Numbered from the stretch's first letter, positions 8,965-18,944 are shown. The stretch: DNA of 64,000 bases from an uncultured Christensenella sp. (GCA_948466185.1 CAOJZM010000002.1:62001-126000); one strand, 5' to 3'. Notes: generated by a model from the sequence alone, not told the origin. A program made the numbers and translations.

Positions 8965-8995
8965 AAAAGAACGGGGCTCCGTTCTTTTTTATTAT
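8963..8995. terminator. Bidirectional terminator
   Basis: A 12-bp stem (AAAAAAGAACGG / CCGTTCTTTTTT) with loop GGCT lies between two convergent genes. Confidence 0.9.
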
Positions 8996-11900
8996 TTTTG
9001 CCAACATGCGTACAGGGTTACGTCGCCAGTGACAGTGTAGGCTGTGATGCCGCTGCCGCCAGTTGTTCCATTTTCCCAAGCAGAAGTACCCCAAGATGTC
9101 GCGGTAAATGTCTTTTTATCAAATCCAAAGTCTGTGAGGTATCCTTTCATGGTAGGGCGGTATTTTGCTTGAGTAAGGTCAAGTGTTGTTCCGTCAAGAA
9201 TCCATTCTGCCTCTGGTGTGAAGGATGCTTCTGAAGCCCAATGTCCATTAGGGTAAACAAGACTCCCAGCTTGACTATTGGTTCTATATTGACGGGTGTC
9301 AAAGGTGACAAGGTAATAGTTTTTAAAATCTTCATATACATTTGAAATTAAACTTAAATCATGGTTTGCCATTGTTGTATAGGTATATTTTACTCCATTA
9401 TCAGTATAACCGTCAAAGGTGTAATACATTCTTTTATACAGATGCCCGTCTTTATAGGTATCAAATTCATAAGCGTTTTGTTCTGGTAAAGTAAATGACT
9501 GATCTTGGTACAATTCAAGTGTCACTGTGTGAGATGTATGCGTAAATTTGCCATCTGCAAGCATTTCTTTTGTATAATAAGTGTAGGTTAAATTGTACTT
9601 ATTACGGATATAAAGGGTAAGGTCGCTATTTGGCATAGTATCCGGCAGGTTGACCTGACAGGTATAATCTGAATCCAAATACCATTGTGTATTTTCGTTC
9701 ACTTTTATTGTGGAAGGTAGTGTAATCTTGCCATCTGGCTCAATTCGAGTTGTATAAACTTCATTGTTTGCATCAATAATCTTTAAAACTCTTTCATGTG
9801 TAATTTTAATTATATTCCATTTTGCATATATTGTTTGATTATGCTCTGGCATTATATCATTAAAAGGAGAATTAAATTCTGGATCCAAAAACCAGCCAGC
9901 AAAACTATAAGTCGTTGATACCCCGTTTTTATTTATTATGAAATCGCTGGTGTCGTAATCGGCTGTAATATTTGCGGTGCTGTAAGAGTTGTAAACTTCA
10001 ACTGAGTCTTTTTTTGCCCCTACGCCGGTATCAAAGGAAAGGGTGTATTTTGTTACTGTGTTGACAGCTTCAAATTTTGCATAAAGTTTATCACTATAGG
10101 TTGGAATATAAGTTATTGAATAGCCATCTTCATCAAACCAGCCAGCAAACTCCATTGTAATCTTTTGATTGTTAACTTCGACATCATAGGTCTTATCAAA
10201 GTTGACATCTTTTAACTTTGTTCCAACACGAGCATACTGAGAGTCAATTTTTATATTATTAACATAAAACTCAACGGTGCGGTAGCTTTCTATGCAGTCC
10301 CACTTGGCGTATATAGTTATATCCTTGTTCGTTATAACTCCTTCTTTATATTCAGTTCCTTTTGTGAACTTGGAAGAGGTGTACCATCCGACAAATTGAA
10401 GGACGTCTTTATCAGTTACTGTTGACTGTTCGAAAGTGGAGTAAGTTGGCAGGGTGAATGTTGTTCCAGTCTTTCCTGTGACACTTGGTATTGATTCTTG
10501 AGTATTTGTGACGAAGGTTACGGTAAACTCGCGTTCTTTTGATTGTTTCCATTCACCATTATAGGCGTCCATTTCTACATTTTCGTTATATTCATAGGTA
10601 TTTATATATTGATGTAAGCCCTCAAAATCAATAGTTTCACCTATATTGATAAGAGAGAGGTCTTCTGAATTCATATCCAGTTGTATACCTGAAGCAAGAG
10701 GCATATTCATATTGAAGGTGATTAGACCGATATAATTTTTATTGCCAGTGCTTTGATTGTTTATTAGACCAAGGCCTATAGACATAGTCCCCATTTTAGA
10801 ATCGCCGGTCAGTTCTTCCATGTTAAGTTCAATGGTGTATTTTTCATTATTGTTGACTGAAAAACTTTTAATTACATTCCCAAGGTCAACATCGTGTTCT
10901 TTTGAAAGCGTCTCACGTATAGCGTTGATTATGCTGTCACTAAATCCTAATCCATATTGGACATAATAAAGTACATCAGAGAAAACTGTATCAACATCTG
11001 CCTTTAACTTCTTTTCATAGATACGGTTTGAAGAGGCAAAAACGGGCACTTCTTCATGGCGATAGAAATAAACATAATTGTCTTTGTAATATATGGTAAG
11101 GATACGATTTAAGCCGGCATAAATGCCGCTTGTTGTATTGCCAAATTTGTAAGGAACGTCATCATTTACGCCCGGCACAACAGGAATGCTGGAGCCTTTT
11201 GTTCCTAACACAATCATAATTTCTGGTTTTCCATCAATAAGTTTAAGTTTGATATTAACAGGTATATTCCAGTCAATATTAATGCCGACAACTTCCATTT
11301 TAAGTTTTAATGACCCGCTGATTTCAAAGTCTTGAATTTCAGCTGTGTTGATCATTGCTTTAATAAGCTCATTGGCCCCTGAAATATCAACGTAATTTTT
11401 GCTTGTGTCGGGGGTGGTAACGCCGTTGAACTTTGCAAAGTCTATATGAAGATTAAAATGCTCTTCATTTGAAACTCCAGTATATAAATTTTTAATGTCA
11501 AGAGAGACAAGCTTGTTGCCATCGGTTACAAGTGTGATCGGCATGTTTTCAGCCCTTTCATTTGAAGAAATCTTGCTTCCATCCAGAATTATTTCAAGAG
11601 TATTACCACTTACTGAAATGGATTTAAATAATTCAATTATAGACAGTGAATTACCATTGATATTATTCAAGCCAGAGGCTTTGAGACTGTTAATGTCAAA
11701 ATCATTACCATTTGCGATATCTTGCAAGAATGGAAGTATGCTTGGATCTATTCCAATCATTTTCATAATGATGACAAGGATTTCGTTTAAGTCGTTAGTG
11801 TTCATCTTGAGTTTTAATCCGTTGTAATCTACGTAGAGGAAATCTTCATAAACGCTTGCCTCTGCGTCCATTTCCATTTTGCCAGTCATTTTGAAATTGC

Positions 11901-14523
11901 CATAGAATTGTAATTTATTTGTAAGGTCAACTTGAAGTCCGACAGTTGCATTATATGTTATATCTTTTTGTTCAAAGACCTGTGCATTTGCAATAAAGTT
12001 ATATTGTTTTGTTTCGATATAATTTTTTATTATCTTAACAAAAGGTAAAAGTTCAGATATATTAAAGTAATCTCCGCTTAATTCAATGCTTGAAGGATAA
12101 TCGTTTAGAGTAAGTTCGCAATTTAAATCCTTTGTGGTAATAGTTATTCCATTAACTTTATCTTGAGCGTAACTTACTGATGCACTAAAGTTTGTCAGAG
12201 TAAGCTCAAGAGCCGAGTCAGTTAATTTAATATTAAAATCCTTTAATAGTTGTTTGAAGTCGATATTTGATGCTGAATTTTGTATTTCTCCAAACTTTCC
12301 TATTAAGCCATTAAGCATTTCTGATAAATCAATGCCAAATTCTTCTTTAATAAAGTTTGTCACTGTGTCGATATCTGAAATAGCAAAACTTAACTTAAGA
12401 TTTGCAAGTTCAATAAATAGGGTGTCATTAAGGAATTTAACTTGAATTTTCATTCCGTCGATTTTGGTTTCTGCAAAAATGGAAATTCCAGATTTGTCAT
12501 AATTGATAGAACCCACAACTTGATATTTATCGTAATTTAGATTAATACTTGCATAGACTGTTTGATTTTCGATAAGGTTCAACACAGAAGATGCAATATT
12601 TAAAACTTTTGTGACAGATTGATATTGTGTGGTGTCGATTGTTGGAAGTGTTATGTTTTCAGTGTCAGCGTTTAAATCAAGTGAGGCACTGAAGCCATTT
12701 ATATTTAAACTAAGTCCATTAAGATATTCATCATAGGTTATTGTCAGCAAGGAATCGTTGTAAAGAAGAATTGAAATGCCTCCATCAATTTCTTCAAGTT
12801 TTTTGATGAACAGAGGGTTCAGATTTTTATCTAGAAGGATTTTAATTTGCTCTATCAGTTCATCCATATTAAATTCTTGGAAAGTTATATTAAATGAGCG
12901 TGAGAGGAAATCTTTAATAGAGTCAATGTCGTCAAGACTTGCATAAAGTTTTAAATCTTTAAAGCTTAAATATACCGAATTGTTGATGATGTCAATGCTG
13001 AACTTTTCTTGATATATATAGGTTTCAAGGTGAGCATTAAAACCTTCTTTATTAATTACTGTAAAGTAGAGGTCAAGCTTTTCATTTTCATTTAAGTTTA
13101 GGGTTGCCTTGCCCGTAAATCCTTCAAGTCTACTTGTATTTATTGCCGCATTTATTGTAGGGATTATTCTCGCAAGATCTATATATGTTTCAGCGTTTGA
13201 AGACAACATGTAATCTTGTGGCTGGGTGACAGTCAAGGCTGCACTAACTCCAAAACCTTCAAAACCTATCGTAGAAAGATTAGTATTGTTAATTCCAAAA
13301 CTTATCATGCCGATGTCTCTGAGGGTAAGGATATAATTATTTCCATGTTTATTAAACTCTTGAATAATACTTAAATCAATTTCAGAAGGATTTGTACTGT
13401 CTTGTTTATTATTCCCAAAGTCGATTTCGGAAATAACATCAAAGAGGTTGTTATTTTTAAGTGCATCAAGGATGGCAACTATTTGCTCGACAGGAACATC
13501 TAAACTAAATTGATTTTTTAAAAGATTAGAGATTAAATTGACATCGCTTAGTGCAAATTTTAGGTATATATTGCCAAATTCAAAGTATATGACATTATCC
13601 TTAGCAATAAAACTGAAAGGGGTATCCATAACTTCAGTTTCAAACTTTGCTGACATATCAGTAAGGTTTGCACTGAAATTTCCATTGAGTTGCAAATTTT
13701 TATATGCAAGGTCTAAGTCAAAGGATATTTTATCCTGATCAATGTAGTTAAGTACTGCTCCTGCAACGCTGAAAAGATTGCTTGCGTCAATAAATTCTGA
13801 TGATTCAGGCTCTTCAACTTCAACAACGTCTGGGTAGGATAGGGTGGAGGAGAGGGCTATACTTGTGCCCTCGGAAATGGTTGTTTTTGGAAGCAGCAAC
13901 TCTTTAACGCTGTAGTTAAGGTCACATATAAGTTGTATTTGACCAACAACAGGAACCTTGATATTAAGGGTAATGGTGTCTTCTCCCTTGGTTTCAGTCA
14001 GGTCAGACAACATTCCAAGAATCGTATTAGGGTCAAGGGAAGAAAGGTCAAAACCAAGGTCAGGGATTTCAATTTTAAGTATTGATAAAATTTGATTTAA
14101 AGACTGCCCTATGTTATTGGTTTCAATTTTAAATTTTCCATTTAAAACTTCGATATATGCCGTTCCATTAGTATAGCTAAACAAAATATCAAAACTTTGC
14201 TCTTCTAATACAACGGTAAGTGCGCCTTCAGTTGAAAGATTTTCAAGCCCAGAGTCAAGGTCAAGCCTTGCGTCAAGTATAATATCAAAAGCACTTGTTG
14301 GAGTTTCAACATTCACATCTAGGTTCACATCAAGGGCTTTGACAAGTGTTAAACTGTCAAATATGTGGGAAATTTGTGGAGCTATATATATTTCTTCATT
14401 TCCTCCATCGGGTTTAGCATCATTTGATAAAAAGATTATGCCTACCGCTGTGCCAAGGGTGATAAAGATATAGACTAAAGCATAGCCGATAATTTTGCTG
14501 ATTTTTTTAATAGCTTTTTTCAT
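8992..14523 (-). CDS. giant membrane-anchored repeat protein with InlB-type repeats
   Basis: 1843 residues. A short basic stretch and one hydrophobic anchor (about 10-32) suggest an uncleaved signal or N-terminal anchor. Residues about 55-1260 hold roughly six related modules (starting near 55, 251, 451, 641, 824 and 1049), each a helix with 'hydrophobic-L-N-x-I' followed by alternating beta strands and a line such as VIYFEFGNIYLKFALSD. Residues about 1330-1600 are Listeria-Bacteroides (InlB B) repeats ending in F-x-G-W-Y/F and I-Y-A-K-W; a last one ends at the C-terminus. No LPxTG motif is present. RBS AAGGAGGAAGAT. It is co-transcribed with the anchored protein upstream. Likely surface or adhesion role; unproven. 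Confidence 0.8.
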   Translation of the reverse strand: MKKAIKKISKIIGYALVYIFITLGTAVGIIFLSNDAKPDGGNEEIYIAPQISHIFDSLTLVKALDVNLDVNVETPTSAFDIILDARLDLDSGLENLSTEGALTVVLEEQSFDILFSYTNGTAYIEVLNGKFKIETNNIGQSLNQILSILKIEIPDLGFDLSSLDPNTILGMLSDLTETKGEDTITLNIKVPVVGQIQLICDLNYSVKELLLPKTTISEGTSIALSSTLSYPDVVEVEEPESSEFIDASNLFSVAGAVLNYIDQDKISFDLDLAYKNLQLNGNFSANLTDMSAKFETEVMDTPFSFIAKDNVIYFEFGNIYLKFALSDVNLISNLLKNQFSLDVPVEQIVAILDALKNNNLFDVISEIDFGNNKQDSTNPSEIDLSIIQEFNKHGNNYILTLRDIGMISFGINNTNLSTIGFEGFGVSAALTVTQPQDYMLSSNAETYIDLARIIPTINAAINTSRLEGFTGKATLNLNENEKLDLYFTVINKEGFNAHLETYIYQEKFSIDIINNSVYLSFKDLKLYASLDDIDSIKDFLSRSFNITFQEFNMDELIEQIKILLDKNLNPLFIKKLEEIDGGISILLYNDSLLTITYDEYLNGLSLNINGFSASLDLNADTENITLPTIDTTQYQSVTKVLNIASSVLNLIENQTVYASINLNYDKYQVVGSINYDKSGISIFAETKIDGMKIQVKFLNDTLFIELANLKLSFAISDIDTVTNFIKEEFGIDLSEMLNGLIGKFGEIQNSASNIDFKQLLKDFNIKLTDSALELTLTNFSASVSYAQDKVNGITITTKDLNCELTLNDYPSSIELSGDYFNISELLPFVKIIKNYIETKQYNFIANAQVFEQKDITYNATVGLQVDLTNKLQFYGNFKMTGKMEMDAEASVYEDFLYVDYNGLKLKMNTNDLNEILVIIMKMIGIDPSILPFLQDIANGNDFDINSLKASGLNNINGNSLSIIELFKSISVSGNTLEIILDGSKISSNERAENMPITLVTDGNKLVSLDIKNLYTGVSNEEHFNLHIDFAKFNGVTTPDTSKNYVDISGANELIKAMINTAEIQDFEISGSLKLKMEVVGINIDWNIPVNIKLKLIDGKPEIMIVLGTKGSSIPVVPGVNDDVPYKFGNTTSGIYAGLNRILTIYYKDNYVYFYRHEEVPVFASSNRIYEKKLKADVDTVFSDVLYYVQYGLGFSDSIINAIRETLSKEHDVDLGNVIKSFSVNNNEKYTIELNMEELTGDSKMGTMSIGLGLINNQSTGNKNYIGLITFNMNMPLASGIQLDMNSEDLSLINIGETIDFEGLHQYINTYEYNENVEMDAYNGEWKQSKEREFTVTFVTNTQESIPSVTGKTGTTFTLPTYSTFEQSTVTDKDVLQFVGWYTSSKFTKGTEYKEGVITNKDITIYAKWDCIESYRTVEFYVNNIKIDSQYARVGTKLKDVNFDKTYDVEVNNQKITMEFAGWFDEDGYSITYIPTYSDKLYAKFEAVNTVTKYTLSFDTGVGAKKDSVEVYNSYSTANITADYDTSDFIINKNGVSTTYSFAGWFLDPEFNSPFNDIMPEHNQTIYAKWNIIKITHERVLKIIDANNEVYTTRIEPDGKITLPSTIKVNENTQWYLDSDYTCQVNLPDTMPNSDLTLYIRNKYNLTYTYYTKEMLADGKFTHTSHTVTLELYQDQSFTLPEQNAYEFDTYKDGHLYKRMYYTFDGYTDNGVKYTYTTMANHDLSLISNVYEDFKNYYLVTFDTRQYRTNSQAGSLVYPNGHWASEASFTPEAEWILDGTTLDLTQAKYRPTMKGYLTDFGFDKKTFTATSWGTSAWENGTTGGSGITAYTVTGDVTLYACWQK

Positions 14524-14535
14524 ATCTTCCTCCTT

Positions 14536-15738
14536 TTAATATGGCATTGTGACTGGGCAGTTGAATGAATAGTCGGTTGAGAGTGTGCCGTTGCATGTCG
14601 CAGGTATTCCGTATTTTACAACATAAATTTCATTAATGTCTGTGTGTACAAAATTCCATTCGTCATCTAAATATATGGTCATGGTTATTTCGGAAAATTT
14701 TGGACTTGATGCAAGCCCGCTTGTTAGCATAACTTGTTTATGATAGTTAATAGCCCCTAGAACTGGGTCGAGTTTCATTGTGTAGGCGTAAACTGGTTTA
14801 TCATTATAGGTTGTAAATTCAATTTGAATATCCCCTTCATTAAGCACTGTTTTGGAAGAGACAACGTATGGACTTAACCTGTCAGGCAAACTGCCGTTCA
14901 GTCCAACAAACTCGTTTGTCGTGTATTTTTTGTTTTCGCCATTCCAATCGGCACTTTCATCTTGAATGTTTGTTCCATGAATAAGGTTGACATTGTTTGA
15001 GCCCTTTTCATGCACTGCACAGATTGCAACAGTCATAAGCCCTTTGCTTTGACTTGTCAATTCATACTTTTTTCCATCATAAGCATGAACGCTGTATACA
15101 GATTGAGTGGCAATTGTGGCAACTTTCCCTCTTCCCACTGCCAAATAAGAACTTGCAAGGGAAGCCTTATAGGTGGCAAGTATAAAATTTTGGCTTGCGG
15201 AGAAGTTGAGTGGGCTTTTATGTTGTGCTTTTAAGCTTAACGCAAAATTTCGCAGTTCACTTTCAGTAGGATTATCCCTGCCAAGAGCATTTGCAAGTAT
15301 TAAATTCGTATTATCAAGGTAAGGCTCTTCGCTTTCAGGATAGTTTACTTGTGTCTGGCTGTCTGCGTAGTTTTTATACCATCCTCCTAGAATAGAACCA
15401 GTCACCACGCCTAAAATAAGTATGCAGGCCAGATTGAATACCCGTCTTTTCCAAGAAGTCTTCTTTCTTGACTGAAGCTTTTTAGAAGGTGAGAATAGGG
15501 TGCTTTTTAAATCTTGGTCACGTTTAAGTTTTTGATATGGTTTTCCTTTGAAAAGTGGTTTTTGTTCTTTTTCAACCAGTATTGGTTTTAAAACTCTGAG
15601 GTCTTCAATTTTTCCAAGCAAAAAATCATCGGGCTGATTTTCAGTCCTAACTTGAATATCATCTTTTTCATTATGTATATTAACTTCAGAAAGGTCAGGC
15701 GGGGTGCCTTTGCCTTTTTGATTAGATTCGTTATTCAT
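14536..15738 (-). CDS. single-span membrane-anchored protein of unknown function
   Basis: 400 residues from the ATG at 15738, chosen over an in-frame TTG six bases upstream because AGGA sits at good distance from the ATG. A 100-residue hydrophilic, charged cytoplasmic region precedes one membrane span (about 104-124, ACILILGVVTGSILGG), and the remaining 275 residues are predicted outside. The C-terminal ectodomain contains beta-rich stretches but no motif I recognise. The gene lies 12 bp upstream of the 1843-residue protein, so the two are probably made together and may interact. Confidence 0.75.
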   Translation of the reverse strand: MNNESNQKGKGTPPDLSEVNIHNEKDDIQVRTENQPDDFLLGKIEDLRVLKPILVEKEQKPLFKGKPYQKLKRDQDLKSTLFSPSKKLQSRKKTSWKRRVFNLACILILGVVTGSILGGWYKNYADSQTQVNYPESEEPYLDNTNLILANALGRDNPTESELRNFALSLKAQHKSPLNFSASQNFILATYKASLASSYLAVGRGKVATIATQSVYSVHAYDGKKYELTSQSKGLMTVAICAVHEKGSNNVNLIHGTNIQDESADWNGENKKYTTNEFVGLNGSLPDRLSPYVVSSKTVLNEGDIQIEFTTYNDKPVYAYTMKLDPVLGAINYHKQVMLTSGLASSPKFSEITMTIYLDDEWNFVHTDINEIYVVKYGIPATCNGTLSTDYSFNCPVTMPY

Positions 15739-16002
15739 TTTCAATCCTATTTAAAGGGGTATAATATCAGTTAAAAGGTTCAGTAAAACCCTAAGTGTTA
15801 ATTTATTATTTTGCATTTATCCAAAAGTACTCAGATAAAAGTTATGTATTTTATAATTAATATATATAAATATATATCAATCAAATAATAACATAATAAC
15901 CTATATCTGTCAACAAAAATCAAAGAATTTATCATAAAAATCGTATTTTTCTATTTGGTTTTAAAAAAACTACATAATAATGTATAATTATTCAAAATTT
16001 GT
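15739..16002. other. AT-rich divergent intergenic region
   Basis: The 316 bp between the two divergent start codons are very AT-rich. On the minus strand TTTACT and TATTAT (about 15760-15787) could serve the surface-protein operon. The plus-strand promoter is listed separately. No open frame or RNA fold is evident. Confidence 0.5.
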
Positions 16003-16031
16003 TTGGTTTATGCAAAAAAATGTGTTATTAT
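16003..16031 (+). promoter_or_regulatory. Promoter of unknown gene at 16055
   Basis: TTGGTT (16003-16008) and TATTAT (16026-16031) with a 17-bp spacer, followed by TAGGAGG and a GTG start. Confidence 0.6.
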
Positions 16032-16054
16032 GTAAATACATTAGGAGGATTGAC

Positions 16055-16726
16055 GTGGACAAGGAAAGCGTTATTGTTGATTTGCATGAAAAAAATATAG
16101 GGGTTGAAGGTGAGGAGTTTTATGCCGTTATAGGTGCTTATATTGATAAAATAAATGAACTCAACGGTAAGAAAACTGAACTGCCAATAACGCTGTTAAA
16201 ACATGCTAGCAAATATGAAGTGAGCGGTAGTGAGGAAGACAAAAAGGCATTTGAAAAAGAGTTTGGTGATTTTTTAAAGAAACAAAAGGCAGAGGTGAAA
16301 CAGGTTTGTGAAAGTTCACAAACCAACAAGGAAAAAGTTGAGGCTTTACATAAAATTGCGATAGAATATGGCGTTAAACGAAGTTATCAGGAAACTGTAT
16401 CCAGATGCCGTACTTTCACGGTTGTAAACGAACTATTGGAGCATGAAAAGGCATCCTATGTTGAAAATTATCAAAATTATTTGGCTCTCCGAGGGATTAA
16501 ATATGATGAAAAGGCCTTGGAAGAAATGATTAGGAAAAGGGCGGGAAATGTTCAGACTTCAATTGAGACAATAAAATCCACTATTAAAGGAAATATTGAC
16601 AGTGAAGAAGATAAATTTCTTCTGGCCCAAATTAAATTTGTTGGAAGGACGGTTGGCCTTATTGTAGACGACAGGTGCCGGATTTTAAATTGTCAGGCTG
16701 ATTTTGAAGAGGGACAGGCGTCTTAA
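16055..16726 (+). CDS. hypothetical cytoplasmic helical protein
   Basis: 223 residues from GTG at 16055, chosen because TAGGAGG lies six bases before it and the promoter -10 box at 16026 excludes a more upstream ATG in the same frame. The protein is hydrophilic, mostly helical and charged (many E/K), with no membrane span or known motif; a short C-terminal part (RTVGLIVDDRCRILNCQA) contains its two last cysteines. It lies alone upstream of the ribosomal operon. Function unknown. Confidence 0.7.
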   Translation: MDKESVIVDLHEKNIGVEGEEFYAVIGAYIDKINELNGKKTELPITLLKHASKYEVSGSEEDKKAFEKEFGDFLKKQKAEVKQVCESSQTNKEKVEALHKIAIEYGVKRSYQETVSRCRTFTVVNELLEHEKASYVENYQNYLALRGIKYDEKALEEMIRKRAGNVQTSIETIKSTIKGNIDSEEDKFLLAQIKFVGRTVGLIVDDRCRILNCQADFEEGQAS

Positions 16727-16802
16727 CAGGGATAAGGAAGATACTTCTGGTGTAAAGCCAGACAAATATTATCAAGAAAGATGAAAAAGTTTGTCAAAAT
16801 GC

Positions 16803-16831
16803 TTGACATTAGCCTTTATATTATATAAAAT
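16803..16831 (+). promoter_or_regulatory. rplM-rpsI promoter
   Basis: TTGACA (16803-16808) and TAAAAT (16826-16831) with a 17-bp spacer. Confidence 0.75.
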
Positions 16832-16835
16832 AATA

Positions 16836-16862
16836 ACGTCTTAATTTGAGGCGTTTTTTGTT
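16836..16862 (+). promoter_or_regulatory. rplM leader hairpin, candidate attenuator
   Basis: A 7-bp hairpin (AACGTCT / AGGCGTT) begins at the predicted transcript 5' end and is followed by a TTTTTT run, 58 bp before rplM. Its position resembles ribosomal protein L13 leaders, in which excess L13 represses its own operon; the match to that RNA family has not been tested. Confidence 0.45.
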
Positions 16863-16920
16863 TGCACTAGCCCCGCGAATAAAATTTGCCAATATAATGC
16901 GATAAATTTTGGAGGAAAAA

Positions 16921-17364
16921 ATGAAAACATATATGGCAAAACCAGCGGACGTTGAAAGAAAATGGTACGTTGTTGATGCAACAAACATCCCTCTTGGAAG
17001 AGTGGCAAGCCAAGTTGCAGATATATTGACTGGTAAAAATAAACCAATTTACACACCACATGTGGATACAGGGGACTTTGTAATTGTTCTTAATTCAGAT
17101 AAAATTGCTCTCACAGGCAAGAAGCTTGAAGAAAAGAAAATGAGATGGCACACTGGTTACATTGGTGGACTTAAAGAAGTAGGTTATGACAGGCTTATGG
17201 AAACAAAGTCTGACAAGGTTGTTGAAAAGGCAGTTAAAGGAATGCTTCCTAAAACAACTCTTGGAAGAAAGCAATTCACAAGACTTCATGTTTATAAAGA
17301 TGGTGTTCACAACCATGAAGCTCAAAAACCTGAAACTATTGTAATTAAAGGAGCAAGAAACTAA
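16921..17364 (+). CDS. rplM: 50S ribosomal protein L13
   Basis: 147 residues. The sequence shows the L13 signatures [14 protein letters not shown], the G-D-F-V-I-V-x-N block and [10 protein letters not shown]. The ATG at 16921 is used because TTTTGGAGGAAAAA is the RBS; a TTG inside that RBS is not the start. L13 is an early 50S assembly protein. The stop codon overlaps the rpsI start (TAATG), so the two are translationally coupled as in most bacteria. Confidence 0.98.
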   Translation: MKTYMAKPADVERKWYVVDATNIPLGRVASQVADILTGKNKPIYTPHVDTGDFVIVLNSDKIALTGKKLEEKKMRWHTGYIGGLKEVGYDRLMETKSDKVVEKAVKGMLPKTTLGRKQFTRLHVYKDGVHNHEAQKPETIVIKGARN

Positions 17365-17777
17365 TGGCAGAGAAGAAAGTTAAGAAAGAAAACGCTCAAA
17401 TCATCTCAACTGGCAGAAGAAAAAAGTCAATAGCAAGAGTTAGACTTATGCCAGGAAATGGGAAAATCACTGTAAACGGCAGAGAAGTTGGAGAATATTT
17501 ACAACTCAACACACTCCTTTTAATTGCACGTCAACCACTTGAACTTACTGGAACATCTGATAAGTTTGATATCAATGTTAAGGTTGTTGGTGGTGGAATT
17601 TCCGGACAAGCAGGAGCAATCTGTCACGGTATTGCGAGAGCACTTGTCAGAGTAAGTGAAACTTACAAGAAAGAGCTTAAAGAGGCTGGACTTCTTACTC
17701 GTGACCCAAGAATGAAGGAAAGAAAGAAATACGGTTTAAAGAAAGCAAGAAAAGCATCTCAATTCTCAAAACGTTAA
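17364..17777 (+). CDS. rpsI: 30S ribosomal protein S9
   Basis: 137 residues. S9 motifs are present: [13 protein letters not shown]-x-G-x-I-x-V-N-G-R and the basic tail [10 protein letters not shown]-x-Q-F-S-K-R that reaches the P-site tRNA. The ATG overlaps the rplM stop codon. An eleven-residue lysine-rich N-terminal extension (KKVKKENAQ) precedes the usual start of homology. Confidence 0.98.
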   Translation: MAEKKVKKENAQIISTGRRKKSIARVRLMPGNGKITVNGREVGEYLQLNTLLLIARQPLELTGTSDKFDINVKVVGGGISGQAGAICHGIARALVRVSETYKKELKEAGLLTRDPRMKERKKYGLKKARKASQFSKR

Positions 17778-17782
17778 TTGGC

Positions 17783-17809
17783 AAAAGTCGCATGCAATGC
17801 GGCTTTTTA
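17783..17809 (+). terminator. rplM-rpsI terminator
   Basis: An 11-bp stem (AAAAGTCGCAT / ATGCGGCTTTT) with loop GCA and a T run. Confidence 0.9.
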
Positions 17810-17946
17810 TTTTACAAGTATATTATATATTAATAACTTTTGTCCTTGAAATATAGGCAATTTTTGCTTTTTAATAAATTTGTGGAAATTATGATGTTGT
17901 TTGTAAATTTTTTAAATTTGATGTATTATATAATAAGGAGGCAATT

Positions 17947-18867
17947 ATGCTTTATGATGTATTAATAATTGGTGGTGGTCCTGCTGGAATTACTGCGGGT
18001 ATATATTTGAAACGCGCAAATAAAAAAGTGGCTATTCTTGAAAAATTTGCTGCAGGCGGGCAAATTAATCTGATTGGTAAAATTGAAAATTATCTCGGCT
18101 TTGAAAGTATTGAAGGAGAGGCTCTTGCAGGTCATTTCGCACGGCATGCAAAATTTTTAGAAATCCCTTTTATTCATGAAGAAGCAAAAGAATATGAACT
18201 TGATGGAGATATAAAGAAAATTAAAACACGCAAGAATGTTTATGAAGCTAAATGCGTGATTTTTGCTCTTGGGTGTCATAGTCGTGCCCTTGGCATAAAC
18301 GGTGAGAAAAAGTTTAAGGGGCGCGGCGTAAGCTATTGTGCAGTATGTGATGGTAATTTTTTTAAGGGGAAGAATGTGGTTGTGGTTGGATTTGGAGATA
18401 ATGCTGTTAGCGACGCACTTTATCTTGCTGACATCTGCCAAAAGGTATATTTGATGACAGACAGGAAAATGCAACTTTTTATGCATAATGAAGAGGAGCT
18501 TAAGTCAAACAATATAACAGTTCTTCATAATGCTGTTGCAACCGAGATTGAAGGCGAAGAAGCAGTTGAAAAAATAAAATATTGCGTTAATAGTCAAGAT
18601 GAACAACTTTTCGTTGATGGGGTTTTTGTTGCGGTGGGACGTAGTCCAGAAACTGAAATGTTGGCAGATAAACTTAAACTTGATGATAAAGGCTTTATTA
18701 TTACCGACCACAAAATGCAAACTTCCTTGCCGGGAGTATACGCATGTGGGGATGTGCGTGCAGATAATATAAAACAGATTCTGACGGCGTGCGGTGATGG
18801 TGTTGTGGCTGCAACTGAAGCAATAAAATATGTTTCATTATTAAATGTCAGAAATCTTAAAAATTAG
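17947..18867 (+). CDS. trxB: thioredoxin reductase-like FAD flavoprotein
   Basis: 306 residues, the usual length for low-Mr thioredoxin reductase. Seen: FAD motif G-G-G-P-A-G-I-T-A near residue 9, redox pair C-A-V-C (C131, C134), second nucleotide motif G-F-G-D-N-A near 150 and the C-terminal FAD motif Y-A-C-G-D-V-R. The basic HRRxxxR loop that holds the NADPH phosphate is not visible; the region reads MTDRKMQLF, so the electron donor may not be NADPH. RBS AAGGAGGCAATT. It stands alone without trxA. Confidence 0.9.
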   Translation: MLYDVLIIGGGPAGITAGIYLKRANKKVAILEKFAAGGQINLIGKIENYLGFESIEGEALAGHFARHAKFLEIPFIHEEAKEYELDGDIKKIKTRKNVYEAKCVIFALGCHSRALGINGEKKFKGRGVSYCAVCDGNFFKGKNVVVVGFGDNAVSDALYLADICQKVYLMTDRKMQLFMHNEEELKSNNITVLHNAVATEIEGEEAVEKIKYCVNSQDEQLFVDGVFVAVGRSPETEMLADKLKLDDKGFIITDHKMQTSLPGVYACGDVRADNIKQILTACGDGVVAATEAIKYVSLLNVRNLKN

Positions 18868-18889
18868 ATTAATTTTTTTGTTTTTGGTA

Positions 18890-18918
18890 TTGACTTGCAG
18901 TCCGCTAAATGTTATACT
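18890..18918 (+). promoter_or_regulatory. Strong promoter of unknown gene
   Basis: TTGACT (18890-18895) and TATACT (18913-18918), 17-bp spacer. Confidence 0.75.
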
Positions 18919-18944
18919 CAAGTGTATTTTAAAAGGATTATATT

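Noticed and set aside
8998-9341. Open frames on the plus strand opposite the end of the large surface gene
   Set aside because: No RBS, and the minus-strand frame is continuous with clear InlB repeats.
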